From: a virus
IMG/VR virus record: IMGVR_UViG_3300003323_000251
Location: 1-62,294 of that record
DNA: 62,294 bases
Reading direction: 5' to 3' (one strand)
Numbering within the stretch: the stretch's first letter is position 1; each line of letters starts with the position of its first letter. The translations under genes were made by a program, and so were the position numbers. Under the pieces are notes generated by a model, which was given only the letters and a program-made list of their open reading frames with translations, had not been told where the DNA came from and made no database searches. Positions 29,024 to 38,364 of this stretch are shown here, in pieces.

Positions 29024-30091
29024 ATGGGCCCTAGTTTTCGCAGACTCATATTGGCCACGGCCGCGCTGCTCGCGGTCTGTTCGTTCGCAAGCGCCGCCAT
29101 AATCGAACCGGTTTCCCACAATGCGGTGGTGAAGCTGACCAAAGGCAGCAGCACTGTTACGCGCGATCCGCGCACGGTCACGCCCCAGAATCCACAGGGC
29201 GATCTGCTTAACCTCACCGCTGAAAACTGCGAGTCGATCCGCGATGCCATCATTGCCTTCGACGGCTTGACGCGTGAGTCGGGCTCGAATGTGTACAAGT
29301 GCGTCATCGAAAAGCAGGCGATCGTGCGCTTTAAGGCGAACACGTCATGCGCGCCGCCGAGAGCGCCAGAGACCAGGCAGACCGCATGCCCTGGAGACTC
29401 CACGCGCACCTTCACTCAGACCCGCCGCTGGACAGTAGCCCCTGCGCCCACCTGTGAGATCGCTGGCGCCTGGGATCCCCTGACCCCATCAGCTACGGAG
29501 TGTCCCCCACCGGCCTTGGCGGCGCCCACGGGAGTGGCAGCTGCGAACACCGCGACCAGCTGTGCGAGTGGCCAGTGCACGATCCGATTGAACTGGAATG
29601 TGGTGGCGGATGCTCTGTCGTATCAGGTCCGCCGCTGTATCGGAGCAAGCTGCGATCCAGTGTCACAGCCCGCTCTGGGCTGCACGACGGCGCGACAGTT
29701 CGATCACGTCACGCTAGGGAATGCAGTGACGGTGCGGTACCAGGTGGCCGCATCTCGGCGTGAGGACTGCTCTGACGGCATAGGCTCCCTTAGCAGCGTG
29801 GTATCGGCTACGACGCCAAGCGCCGCCCCCGCGGGACCACCCAACGCGTGTACGGGGCTGGTCTGCCGGATCAGCTGGACACCCACCGAGCCGCCACGAT
29901 CCGAGGGCTTCAGGGTGGTGTACGGCCGATCACCGGATCAGCTGACGCAGACGGTGCAGGTGGTGCCCGGGACCGTGACGTCTACGGAGGTCACGATGCC
30001 AGCAAATGGCGTGTGGTACTTCGGCGTGCTGTCGTTCCTTGACGGCAATCAGAGCACGCTGAGCGACGTCGTGGCTCGAACCGTCCGATGA
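29024..30091 (+). CDS. secreted protein with fibronectin type III-like domains
   Basis: A 355-residue protein. Residues 1-24 form a Sec signal peptide: basic start, hydrophobic LATAALLAVCSFASA, cleavage likely after ASA. The middle is Cys-rich (ten or more cysteines, disulphide-capable). Residues about 165-265 and 275-355 look like two fibronectin type III domains (RLNWNVVADALSYQVRRC; CRISWTPTEPPRSEGFRVVY). It heads the structural cluster. A signal peptide is unexpected for a virion protein, so it may act in the periplasm or at the cell surface. Confidence 0.78.
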   Translation: MGPSFRRLILATAALLAVCSFASAAIIEPVSHNAVVKLTKGSSTVTRDPRTVTPQNPQGDLLNLTAENCESIRDAIIAFDGLTRESGSNVYKCVIEKQAIVRFKANTSCAPPRAPETRQTACPGDSTRTFTQTRRWTVAPAPTCEIAGAWDPLTPSATECPPPALAAPTGVAAANTATSCASGQCTIRLNWNVVADALSYQVRRCIGASCDPVSQPALGCTTARQFDHVTLGNAVTVRYQVAASRREDCSDGIGSLSSVVSATTPSAAPAGPPNACTGLVCRISWTPTEPPRSEGFRVVYGRSPDQLTQTVQVVPGTVTSTEVTMPANGVWYFGVLSFLDGNQSTLSDVVARTVR

Positions 30092-30453
30092 GAGCGATAA
30101 GGGACGCCATCGAGCGGCGCTATTGGGTAGGAATGCTCATGCAGCACGGGTCGGTGCGCGCGGTGGCTGAGGCTCTTGGCAAACGCAAGAACGTCCTGCA
30201 CTTCCGTTTGAAGAGGCTGGGCGTCAATCCCCTGCCCAAGAGCCAGCTGGCGAGACCCTTGGATGACATCAGGAATGAAGCTGAGCGCTCTTACCTGCAG
30301 ATTGTTCGCAGCCGTCCGCGAGGCCAGGTGATGAAGCGGTCAGGAGTCGACGGGTTCGCGCGGACGTCGATCTACCGACGCTTCAAGGTGCACGGCATCC
30401 CTGTGCGAAAGCCGAAGTTAGGCAATGCCGCCTGGCAGGCACTGGGGGAATAG
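30088..30453 (+). CDS. Fis-type helix-turn-helix DNA-binding protein
   Basis: A 121-residue basic protein. Residues about 12-45 (YWVGMLMQHGSVRAVAEALG, KRKNVLHFRLKRLGV) match the Fis-type helix-turn-helix used in transcription and recombination proteins. A second possible turn (DGFARTSIYRRFKVHGI) lies near residue 90, so it could contact two sites. It sits between structural genes and may regulate them. Confidence 0.72.
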   Translation: MRAIRDAIERRYWVGMLMQHGSVRAVAEALGKRKNVLHFRLKRLGVNPLPKSQLARPLDDIRNEAERSYLQIVRSRPRGQVMKRSGVDGFARTSIYRRFKVHGIPVRKPKLGNAAWQALGE

Positions 30454-31890
30454 ATGCTAATCATCGTCGGCAATCCGGTGATACAGCCACCCTCAGGCCC
30501 AACGATGCCAACGCCCACGCATTACGTGGCAGTCGACGCGGGGGGCGCTGGGATTGGGACAGAGTCGAATCCGTTCACGCTGCCGCAGGCGCTAGCGCTA
30601 GCGCAGCAAGGATGGCGTGTTCGATGCGGCCCAGGGGATTACATCGGCGCCGGCCTGATCGGTCGAGCAAGCCCGGTGTTCTCGATTGCGACCAACGGGA
30701 CGCAGGCAAATCCCATCATCTTCTTCGCCCAGAATTACGCGTCCCTGAACACGAGCGGCCGATCGGTGCTTCGTCACACGGGAACAACTCAAGGGCAGGG
30801 GTGCCCAGTGCTGGGCCTGCGGTCTGGTCATCATTGGTACGGGTTTTATATCGATGAGCAGCAGGCATTCACGTATCCCGATACGGGCCCCGTGATTGTG
30901 ACGGGCTCTTACAACTCGATTCGTTACTTCCGCGTCAAGCGCGCGACGACACCGTGGCCGGTTGCCGACAACAACCATGCGGCAATCCGCGTGGAGGGCT
31001 TCCAGGAGAACATCCCGGCTCTGCACAACCACATCTCTGATTGCTGGATCGAGGACTTTAGCGGCATCGGCTGGCCAGGCAGTGACGGTGGTATCCACGC
31101 CATGTCGGTCAACAACACGAACAACATCCTGTACGACCTGGTCGTAGAGAATAATTACTTCGACAACGTTTCAGGGTGCTTGACCATCAAAGGAGCAGGC
31201 CCGGCGCGACCGGTGTATGGGGGAATTGTTTTTAGAAGAAACCTCTCTCGGGCCAGTTCGATCGATGGCGCAGGGCATCTATTCTTGATGGACATGGGCT
31301 CGTCCCAGGGTCGCAACCTCATCTACCAGAATGTCTGGGTCGGCGGCACCTACGGAGTGATGACATACAACCAGGCCGACTACCCGCTCACTGGCCTGGA
31401 CATGTTCAACAACACGGGAATCAACATCCGGCGGCCGACCCCTGGCGATCGGTACGGCTTACATGCCGACTGGAAACAAGGCTTCCTGAGTTCGAGCAAT
31501 TGGCGCTTCCACAACAACCTCGCGGTCACGCAGGGCGCGCCGATGTCCCTGTTCGCTTACACGGCTGCGACGGCCGTGCAATCCCGCTCGCACAACACCG
31601 TGCAGGGCGGGGACTTCTGGTGTTACGTGGACGGCATCGTGGGCGAACAGCTGGCGGACTGGCAGGCGCGCGGCTCGGATCTGAACAGCTTCACGCGCAA
31701 TCCGCTGTTTCAGAGCACGACATGGGGAGACCCGAACCTAGGCAAGCTGCAGGCCGGCTCATTGGAGCGCAACTCCGGCACAGACCTGCTGAATCTCCTG
31801 GGCAATGGCGTGGGCGCTCCTATCAACCGTGGCGCTTACATCACGAGCGACATGAGTGATCCGATCGGAATTAGGCCGCTGGCGGCATAG
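30454..31890 (+). CDS. tailspike-like protein with right-handed beta-helix
   Basis: A 478-residue protein. An N-terminal TPTHYVAVDAGGAGIGTESN opening followed by repeated strands rich in N, G and V (NHISDCWIEDFSGIG, NNILYDLVVENNYFDNVSG, GGIVFRRNLSRASS) is typical of pectate-lyase-like right-handed beta-helices in phage tailspikes. Such proteins bind or cut surface polysaccharide. Catalytic acids cannot be assigned by eye. The N-terminus is short, so it may attach to another tail protein. Confidence 0.75.
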   Translation: MLIIVGNPVIQPPSGPTMPTPTHYVAVDAGGAGIGTESNPFTLPQALALAQQGWRVRCGPGDYIGAGLIGRASPVFSIATNGTQANPIIFFAQNYASLNTSGRSVLRHTGTTQGQGCPVLGLRSGHHWYGFYIDEQQAFTYPDTGPVIVTGSYNSIRYFRVKRATTPWPVADNNHAAIRVEGFQENIPALHNHISDCWIEDFSGIGWPGSDGGIHAMSVNNTNNILYDLVVENNYFDNVSGCLTIKGAGPARPVYGGIVFRRNLSRASSIDGAGHLFLMDMGSSQGRNLIYQNVWVGGTYGVMTYNQADYPLTGLDMFNNTGINIRRPTPGDRYGLHADWKQGFLSSSNWRFHNNLAVTQGAPMSLFAYTAATAVQSRSHNTVQGGDFWCYVDGIVGEQLADWQARGSDLNSFTRNPLFQSTTWGDPNLGKLQAGSLERNSGTDLLNLLGNGVGAPINRGAYITSDMSDPIGIRPLAA

Positions 31891-31897
31891 GTGACCC

Positions 31898-32884
31898 ATG
31901 GCATCGGATAGTTTTACAGACACGGATGGCACGCTACTTAGCGCGCACGGGCCGAACACCTGGATCCACTGGTACGCCAATCCAGACGGCATCGGCGCGA
32001 TCCTCAACAACCAGCTGACGAAGCAATCCGCGCAAGCGTTCTTCGAGGTGCGCTGCTCTTCCAGCAGTTCGCGTTACAACCAGATCGTCTTCAAAGCGGG
32101 CTCATGGGAAGGCGATTCCAAGCGCATCGCGGTGTGCGCGACGGACACCCGAGAAGGGTATGAACTGGTCCCCACCGACCTGACCGGGGATATTTTCGGG
32201 TCCCTGACCCTGCGTAAGAACGGTGTCTTCCAGGACCTAGCGCTGGTCAGCATGAGCCGACTCAGCGATCACACGATCGCGCTGAATGTGTCGGTCTCTG
32301 GTGAGATCACCGTATCGCTGGATGGGGTGCTGCAGACGTGGAATGACGCTGCAGGGACGATCTTTTCTGATGCCTCGCCGCTCACCGGCGGCAATCCCGC
32401 GATCGCCTGTTTCGGCATGGTTAGCTCGGCGGACGCGGACTACGCATTCGACGACTGGACGGACACCGCACCAGGCACAGCACCCGTCCTGAGCGCACCG
32501 ACCCCCAGTGGGACGATCGGCACCCAGACCACGGCCACGATCGGCGCGACGACTACCCAGTCCACCGGTAACTTCTACGTAGTTGTTGATTCTTCCGCCA
32601 ATCTAGCGGGCGTCACAGCTACCCAGATCAAGGCCGGACAGCGAGCAAGTGGTGCGGCGGCGGCGGCCGCGGGGGACGTTGCGGTCAGCACGACCTCGCC
32701 AAGTGTCGGAGTTACTGGACTAGTAGCTAATACCGCATACGCTTACGCAGCCGTGCAGAACAACGCCAACGGGGATTCGAACATCGTCACCGGAACCTTC
32801 ACGACCGCGTCAGCCACGGCCGCGTCCGGTACGACACCGGGTCCGCTGTCGGGACGGCGCATCGCCATCCTCATGCAGAGTTAA
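31898..32884 (+). CDS. virion surface protein, lectin-like plus FN3-like domain
   Basis: A 328-residue protein. Residues 1-190 look like a jelly-roll (DSFTDTDGTLLSAHGPNTWI, ALNVSVSGEITVSLDGVLQT, ADADYAFDDWTD), the pattern of concanavalin-type carbohydrate-binding domains. Residues about 200-310 form a Thr/Ala-rich repeat domain of fibronectin type. It probably decorates the tail or head and binds host glycans. Confidence 0.65.
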   Translation: MASDSFTDTDGTLLSAHGPNTWIHWYANPDGIGAILNNQLTKQSAQAFFEVRCSSSSSRYNQIVFKAGSWEGDSKRIAVCATDTREGYELVPTDLTGDIFGSLTLRKNGVFQDLALVSMSRLSDHTIALNVSVSGEITVSLDGVLQTWNDAAGTIFSDASPLTGGNPAIACFGMVSSADADYAFDDWTDTAPGTAPVLSAPTPSGTIGTQTTATIGATTTQSTGNFYVVVDSSANLAGVTATQIKAGQRASGAAAAAAGDVAVSTTSPSVGVTGLVANTAYAYAAVQNNANGDSNIVTGTFTTASATAASGTTPGPLSGRRIAILMQS

Positions 32885-32896
32885 CAGGAGCAAGTA

Positions 32897-33364
32897 ATGG
32901 GCCGTTGTTACACAGTCAGCTTCACCGCCGTGGCAGTCACTGCTCAGCAGGATCTGTTCGAGCTGGTAGCAGCAGCGGGAAAGCCGCTGAAGGTTCTGGG
33001 CTTTGGGCTCAGTCAATCCACTGAAGTGGGTGATTCGGCGGAAGAGGGGCTATCGATCATCCTGAAGTCCGGCCAGACCACATCGGGCTCAGGCGGATCA
33101 ACACCAACCCCCGTCCCGAACAACACATCCGACTCGGCCGCGGGCTTCACCGCCGAGACCAACAACACGACCAAAGCCAGCGCCGGCACGATCGTCACGC
33201 ACTACGCGGACAACTGGAACGTGCGTCAGCCCATGGTGATGGTCTTCCCGGATCGCATGCAGCCCCAGATCATCGGTGGCCGACGCATGACACTGGAACT
33301 GGGCACAACCCCCGCCGACAGCATCACGATGTCGGGCTGGATTTCCGTCGAGGAGGAAGGCTGA
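32897..33364 (+). CDS. minor structural protein
   Basis: A 155-residue protein, beta-rich (MGRCYTVSFTAVAVTAQQDL) with a Ser/Gly/Thr-rich middle and a closing VFPDRMQPQIIGGRRMTLEL. The pattern recalls small phage virion proteins that form part of decoration or tail complexes. Exact role unknown. Confidence 0.65.
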   Translation: MGRCYTVSFTAVAVTAQQDLFELVAAAGKPLKVLGFGLSQSTEVGDSAEEGLSIILKSGQTTSGSGGSTPTPVPNNTSDSAAGFTAETNNTTKASAGTIVTHYADNWNVRQPMVMVFPDRMQPQIIGGRRMTLELGTTPADSITMSGWISVEEEG

Positions 33365-33365
33365 C

Positions 33366-33743
33366 ATGACACTCAAGGGCCGCACGTTTACGCACGAGGA
33401 CCTGCCGCGCATGACGCAGCAGCGTCTGAAGAATCAGCAGATCGAGGCCGCGCCCGTCCAGGCGTATCTCGACCGCCAGACCGAACGCTACAAAATCGTA
33501 GCGCTGGACGGGGACACGCCCATCATTGCCGAGGAGCTGAACGAGCGCTTGATGCGCAGATGGGCCGAGACCGCAGAGGGCGAAATCGACAGCGCCGTGC
33601 TGGTTCAGTTGCGCAACCTGATGACATTGACGCAGGACCAGCGCGTCCAACTGCTGGATGCATTCGATCGCGAGGGAGAGCTGATCAACGATTTCAGCCC
33701 CCCGTCGGCGCCAGAGAAGCCAGCCAAGAAGGCGAAGAAGTAA
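33366..33743 (+). CDS. hypothetical protein in structural cluster
   Basis: A 125-residue helical protein (EELNERLMRRWAETAEGEI, LTQDQRVQLLDAFDREGELI) with a Pro/Lys-rich tail. One base after the previous stop. It may be a chaperone or small virion component; unknown. Confidence 0.66.
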   Translation: MTLKGRTFTHEDLPRMTQQRLKNQQIEAAPVQAYLDRQTERYKIVALDGDTPIIAEELNERLMRRWAETAEGEIDSAVLVQLRNLMTLTQDQRVQLLDAFDREGELINDFSPPSAPEKPAKKAKK

Positions 33744-33746
33744 GCC

Positions 33747-34109
33747 GTGGCCTATCGCCCGCTATTCCAGCGCCCCCAGGTCTACCAGCCGCGCCGACGG
33801 TTCCTTCCGTCATTCCGCACCATGCGAGTGTGGGTGCGGCAGGACCTGGCGACGCTGGCAGGCGCGGCGGTTACTGACGGCACTGGTTACGAGGCGCTGG
33901 TGTGGCACGGCGTCCCGAGCAGTAGCAATGCCACCCCGTTCCAGGTGGTAACTGGCATCGCCATTACAGCGGGTCACATGGATTTCGAGATTTCGGCGTC
34001 TGGCTTGGCGCTGTTTGACCCGATCACGTACCAGCTGATCGGACCCAACGCTAGCCCGATCCTGACCCGCTTTGCTGCCCGCACCATCATCCCAAGTTAT
34101 GAGAATTAG
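33747..34109 (+). CDS. hypothetical structural protein
   Basis: A 120-residue protein that starts at GTG 33747. Basic, Arg-rich N-terminus (YRPLFQRPQVYQPRRRFLPS), then a beta-rich part (FQVVTGIAITAGHMDFEISA). The layout suggests a minor head or tail protein. Confidence 0.62.
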   Translation: MAYRPLFQRPQVYQPRRRFLPSFRTMRVWVRQDLATLAGAAVTDGTGYEALVWHGVPSSSNATPFQVVTGIAITAGHMDFEISASGLALFDPITYQLIGPNASPILTRFAARTIIPSYEN

Positions 34110-34117
34110 GAGCCGCC

Positions 34118-34522
34118 ATGTCTGAGGCCAGTAACTACCTGGAAACGAACCTGTTCAATCACACGCTGCGGAATACTCCGTGGACATCGCCAGCGACGAT
34201 CCGCTGTGCGCTCGCCACGAGCACCGCGACGAATGCCGAACTGGAAGCGGGCACGCTGACCAATGAAGTCACGGGTAACGCTTATGCGCGCCAGGCCATC
34301 GTGTTCGGTTCGCCGACTGACGGTAGCGGCAGCAACACCAGCGCGGTTACCTTCCCGACGGCAACGCCGAGCGGCTGGGGCACGGTGCGCTTCAGCTTCA
34401 TCGTGGACGCCACCAGCTCAGGCAACATCCTGATCTACACCCAGCTGGACGCGGACGTGACCATCAACAACGGCAACACGTTCCAGTTCAACACGGGCGG
34501 CTGGACGGCTTCGTTCGCATAA
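34118..34522 (+). CDS. phage tail fibre-associated protein
   Basis: A 134-residue protein. YLETNLFNHTLRNTPWTSPA at the start, then GTLTNEVTGNAYARQAIVFG and a WGTVRFSFIVDATSSGNIL segment match a conserved family of small phage structural proteins, usually near tail fibre genes. Likely a beta-sandwich that joins fibre or neck parts. Confidence 0.75.
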   Translation: MSEASNYLETNLFNHTLRNTPWTSPATIRCALATSTATNAELEAGTLTNEVTGNAYARQAIVFGSPTDGSGSNTSAVTFPTATPSGWGTVRFSFIVDATSSGNILIYTQLDADVTINNGNTFQFNTGGWTASFA

Positions 34523-34531
34523 GCGGGCAGC

Positions 34532-35416
34532 GTGTCAACGCTTTTTGATGTTCTCGCCGATGGCAGCAACCGGGCTTACTTCGATGTCCTAGAAGGGCCC
34601 GGTGTATCTATCGGCACGGCCAATGCGCAGGTCAGCATTGGCGCCAGTGCGGCCGGGGTGCTCCTCGGCAACGCGGTAGCGACATCGCTGTGGACAGCCA
34701 ACGCCGCCGCGGTTGGCGGCACCCTCACCGGTACAGCCAATGCCAGCGTGGTGATCAGCGCGGCCAACAGCCCGACGCTGACATTGCTGTACATCCCGCC
34801 GGCAGCCGCCAGCGTCGAGATCTTCGGCACAGCAGGCACTGGTCTAAAGATAGGCCGAGCCCAGGCCAGCGTTACGATCAATGGCCAGGCCACGCCAGTC
34901 ACACCGAGGACGCAGGCCAACGCAGCGATCGCGATCACGGCCACCGCCCAGGCGCTAAAAATCGGCATAGCCAGCGCCAGCGTCGCGATCACAGCTACAG
35001 CTGCCGGCCAGTCTGAAGACATCAGCACGTCACCTGCGCGCGCTGACGTGACGGTTACGGCGTCGGCCCGCCCGGTCAAACTAGGCAGCGCCAATGCCAC
35101 GGTGTCCATCAGCGGCACCTCGGTGGCAGTCGGTACCGTGCTAGGTGTAGCGCGCGCCAGTGTCACGATCAGCGCCACGGCCGCGGAGTCAGCAGGCTTC
35201 ATTGATTTCCCGAATGCGGAAGCCAGGGTCACCATCAGCGCCCGCGCAGTGGGCTATCTGGTGGCGGCACCAGTGCGTCCGACCATTCCTGTCACAGGCA
35301 AGTCCATCGATTGGAAGACGATCGCGGACGCCTACAACTCACAACAGGCGCCGCTCCCGGAGTACGAGTTCGGCTATGGCAAAGCGCGCCGCGTCTTCAG
35401 GAGCAGAACGCAATGA
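34532..35416 (+). CDS. repeat protein with about ten alternating-strand units
   Basis: A 294-residue protein that starts at GTG 34532. About ten units of the form G-x-A-x-A-x-V-x-I-x-A recur (GTANAQVSIGASA, GRAQASVTINGQA, GIASASVAITATA, GVARASVTISATA), spaced about 20-30 residues. The alternating small/hydrophobic pattern predicts a stacked beta solenoid or long rod. The C-terminal 50 residues differ (SIDWKTIADAYNSQQ). Virion role likely; family not recognised. Confidence 0.7.
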   Translation: MSTLFDVLADGSNRAYFDVLEGPGVSIGTANAQVSIGASAAGVLLGNAVATSLWTANAAAVGGTLTGTANASVVISAANSPTLTLLYIPPAAASVEIFGTAGTGLKIGRAQASVTINGQATPVTPRTQANAAIAITATAQALKIGIASASVAITATAAGQSEDISTSPARADVTVTASARPVKLGSANATVSISGTSVAVGTVLGVARASVTISATAAESAGFIDFPNAEARVTISARAVGYLVAAPVRPTIPVTGKSIDWKTIADAYNSQQAPLPEYEFGYGKARRVFRSRTQ

Positions 35417-36006
35417 CCATGAATCCGCCGGCAGTGCAGGTCGCGAAGAGCCGCGGCTTCAATCCCAACAAGCCGAATCTCGGCGATGTGAATGCCGACC
35501 CAGAAGGCATCGTCACTCGGCCCGAGGACCTGGAGGGGATCGACGCGTCGCTGGTGATCCTGGTGAAGGACATCGCCAACATCCTGGAGAAGCACTACCC
35601 CGGCTGGTTATGGGCCGTGAACCCGGACAAGCGCGGCGGCGTGATCAACATCTACAGCTGGCGGCTGTCGGGCAAGTGGGGCTGGCGCATCAAAACGAAG
35701 AACGTCCAGAACGACCCACAGCGTAAGCTGGCGGTGGAGGCGGGCGGGCACATCCTGGAGCGGTTCGGCTTCAAGCGGAAAGCGTACGATTACCTGGAAT
35801 GGAAGGCCGCTCCGCGCTACATGGGCATGGTCGCCATGGACATCAGTGACAAGAGCGCCCAGGAGCGCAAACGCTACCGCGACGATGCATTCACCCAGGC
35901 CGTGCGCAGCGGGCGCATCGAGCTGAAGTTCAAAGACACCAAAGTGGCCGGCGGCACGTACCGCCAGCTGATCATCGCGCCGAGCGCGCAGTGGGAGCGG
36001 GAGTAA
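35413..36006 (+). CDS. hypothetical protein upstream of portal
   Basis: A 197-residue protein. PEDLEGIDASLVILVKDIAN, then YPGWLWAVNPDKRGGVINIY and a SGKWGWRIKTKNVQND strand pattern. It ends in a basic, beta-like GGTYRQLIIAPS. Proteins of this kind occur next to podovirus portal genes; the role is unknown. Four-base overlap with the repeat-protein gene. Confidence 0.7.
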   Translation: MTMNPPAVQVAKSRGFNPNKPNLGDVNADPEGIVTRPEDLEGIDASLVILVKDIANILEKHYPGWLWAVNPDKRGGVINIYSWRLSGKWGWRIKTKNVQNDPQRKLAVEAGGHILERFGFKRKAYDYLEWKAAPRYMGMVAMDISDKSAQERKRYRDDAFTQAVRSGRIELKFKDTKVAGGTYRQLIIAPSAQWERE

Positions 36007-36009
36007 CCT

Positions 36010-38352
36010 GTGGGCCCGATCGATCGCAATGTGCAGCCACCGCTGGAGGGTCATCGCACCAGCAGCGTGATCCAATCCTCCAACAGCGTCGAAGCCGCCA
36101 AAGAGATGGTGGATGGCGATGGTTTCTGGCTGAGCCGCGCACGCGATGCATACACGGGCGGTCGTGACTGGTTCGACACATCGATCCGAAAGGTGGTCGA
36201 GAGCAATCTGGCGCACTTCCGCAATCAGCACGCCCCTGGCAGCAAGTACCACAGCGATGTTTTCAAGAAGAAATCGCACAGCTTCGTGCCACGTACGCGC
36301 GCCATGGTCCGCCGCACCGAGGCCGCCGCGGCGATCGCGTTCTTCGCTACGCAGGAACTGATCAACGTCGAGCCCATCAACCAGTCGAAGGCTGATCAGC
36401 GAGACGGCGCGGCTGTGCAGAATGCGCTGGTCAATTACCGCCTGGACAACGACATCCCCTGGTTCCAGCTGGTAATCGGCGCAGCTCAGGACGCCAGCAC
36501 CACCGGCGTGGTGATCAGCAAACAGACCTGGGACTACAAGACTCGTCCCAAGATGATGATGGATGTCTACGAGGACCTGGACACGGGCGAACTGACACAC
36601 GAGATGAGCGAGGACGTGGAGGTGATCCGCGATCAGCCAGACGTGAAGCTGATCCCCATCGAGAATCTGGTGATTGATCCTGCGTGCGACTGGCTGGATC
36701 CGATCAACAGCAGCCCGTACTTGATCGAGATGGAACCCATGTATGTGTTTCAGATCGAGGAAAGGATGCAGGAGATCAACCCTCGCACCGGGCGACCCTT
36801 GTATCGCCAGATGGACCGAGCCCTTCTTGGGGCAGCTATCCAGCAGGATTGGGACAGCATCCGCCGTATGCGTGAAGGCCAGCGTGTCGACAAGTACGAT
36901 GCCAACAACTACGTCAATGCGTACAACAAAGTCTGGGTGCATCACAACATCGTGCGCGTCGATGGTCGGGACTGGTGCTATGACACGCTAGGGGTCGAGC
37001 TGGTGCTGACCGATCCCGAGCCGATCGAGGACGTGTATCCGCACCTGCGCGGGCTGCGTCGACCGTATGCGATGGGCACGCTCGCGCTGGAGACGCACAA
37101 GCTTTACCCGATGGCGCCCACCGAAATGGTGGCCGAGACCCAGAGAGATCTGAACGACGTGCGCAACCTGCGCATGGACAACGTGAAGCTGGGGCTGAAC
37201 AAGCGCTACTTCATTCGTCGCGGCTCGGGCGTGGACATCACCACCCTGCTGAGAAACATCCCCGGCTCGGGCGTGCTGATGAACGACCCGAACAACGACG
37301 TGAAAGAAACGCAGCCGCAGGATGTGACCGCGAGCGCGTACCAGGAGCAGGACCGCATCAATCTCGAATTCGACGAGGTCGGCGGCAGCTTCAGCGCGGC
37401 GAGCGTCGGCAGTAACCGCAAACTTAACGAGACCGTGGGCGGCATGACGCTGCTGTCCAGCGACGCCAGCCAGGTCAAGGAATACGAGATCCGCACCCTG
37501 GCCGAGACCTGGGTGGAAGAAGTGCTGGCCCAACTGGTGCTGCTGGAGGCCGCATACGAATCGGACGAGGAGGTTCTGGACTCTGTGGCCGCTGACGCCA
37601 ACCTGCCCGTGGAGCGCGTGCTGGAGGTGTTGGGCGCGCGCGTGCGCACGAAGTGCAACGTGGGCTTCAATTCCACGAGCCCCGAGCGCCGCATGGCGAA
37701 GATCATGCTGGCTCTGGATGCGCTCTCGAAGGCCAAGCCGGACATGCTTCAGGGGCTGGATGCACACGAGCTGGCCAAAGAAATCTTCGGCGCGATCGGC
37801 TACCGCGACGGCCAGCGCTTCTTCCCGAGCCTCGCTGGGCAGGAAGATCCGCAGGTGGCGCAGCTCAAGGAGCAGATCGGCCAATTGCAGCAGATCATCG
37901 AAACCAAGCAGGTCGAGGTGCAGGGCCGCGTCGAAGTTGCTCGCATGTCTGGTGAGTACCGACTGGCCGCTGTCCAGTTGCAGGTCGGCGTTGCCGCCGA
38001 GATCGGCCGCCTGAATGCACAGATCAAGGCGTACGAGCTGAAGCTGCGCGAGGTGGATGTGCAGCTGGCGATGGAGAGATCCGACGTGGAGCGCAGGCAG
38101 CTGTACTTGGAACGCGAGGCTCTGAGCCACGCCATCCAAGAGAGCAACCGCGAGTTCCAGCTGAAACTAGCCCAGATCGCACAGGGTGGCGACGGCACCG
38201 GCAAACCGCAGAAATCGGGGAAACCCGGAGGCCAGAAGGCGCTGCCGGCCCAGAGTGGCGCTAGTCAGGGCGCGTACAATCTACCCGGCAACGATAGGGC
38301 GGGCGTAATCTCTCGCGATCGGTACGGCTCCGTGCCACAGCAAGAAGGGTAA
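36010..38352 (+). CDS. portal protein
   Basis: A 780-residue protein that starts at GTG 36010. The N-terminal 500 residues match large podovirus portals: RARDAYTGGRDWFDTSIRK, VPRTRAMVRRTEAAAAIAFF, the clip/stem region and a central QRDLNDVRNLRMDNVKLGLN. Residues about 615-740 form a long coiled coil (QLKEQIGQLQQIIETKQVEV) that would extend into the head like the P22 portal barrel. The tail is Gly/Pro-rich. Twelve copies would form the DNA gate at one vertex. Confidence 0.88.
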   Translation: MGPIDRNVQPPLEGHRTSSVIQSSNSVEAAKEMVDGDGFWLSRARDAYTGGRDWFDTSIRKVVESNLAHFRNQHAPGSKYHSDVFKKKSHSFVPRTRAMVRRTEAAAAIAFFATQELINVEPINQSKADQRDGAAVQNALVNYRLDNDIPWFQLVIGAAQDASTTGVVISKQTWDYKTRPKMMMDVYEDLDTGELTHEMSEDVEVIRDQPDVKLIPIENLVIDPACDWLDPINSSPYLIEMEPMYVFQIEERMQEINPRTGRPLYRQMDRALLGAAIQQDWDSIRRMREGQRVDKYDANNYVNAYNKVWVHHNIVRVDGRDWCYDTLGVELVLTDPEPIEDVYPHLRGLRRPYAMGTLALETHKLYPMAPTEMVAETQRDLNDVRNLRMDNVKLGLNKRYFIRRGSGVDITTLLRNIPGSGVLMNDPNNDVKETQPQDVTASAYQEQDRINLEFDEVGGSFSAASVGSNRKLNETVGGMTLLSSDASQVKEYEIRTLAETWVEEVLAQLVLLEAAYESDEEVLDSVAADANLPVERVLEVLGARVRTKCNVGFNSTSPERRMAKIMLALDALSKAKPDMLQGLDAHELAKEIFGAIGYRDGQRFFPSLAGQEDPQVAQLKEQIGQLQQIIETKQVEVQGRVEVARMSGEYRLAAVQLQVGVAAEIGRLNAQIKAYELKLREVDVQLAMERSDVERRQLYLEREALSHAIQESNREFQLKLAQIAQGGDGTGKPQKSGKPGGQKALPAQSGASQGAYNLPGNDRAGVISRDRYGSVPQQEG

Positions 38353-38364
38353 TCCGGGACGCCT

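Noticed and set aside
35608-38139. Long open frames on the minus strand opposite the portal gene (445 and 383 codons)
   Set aside because: They mirror the portal and preceding genes, lack ribosome sites, and are rich in His, Leu, Val and Arg, the usual shadow of high-GC coding DNA.
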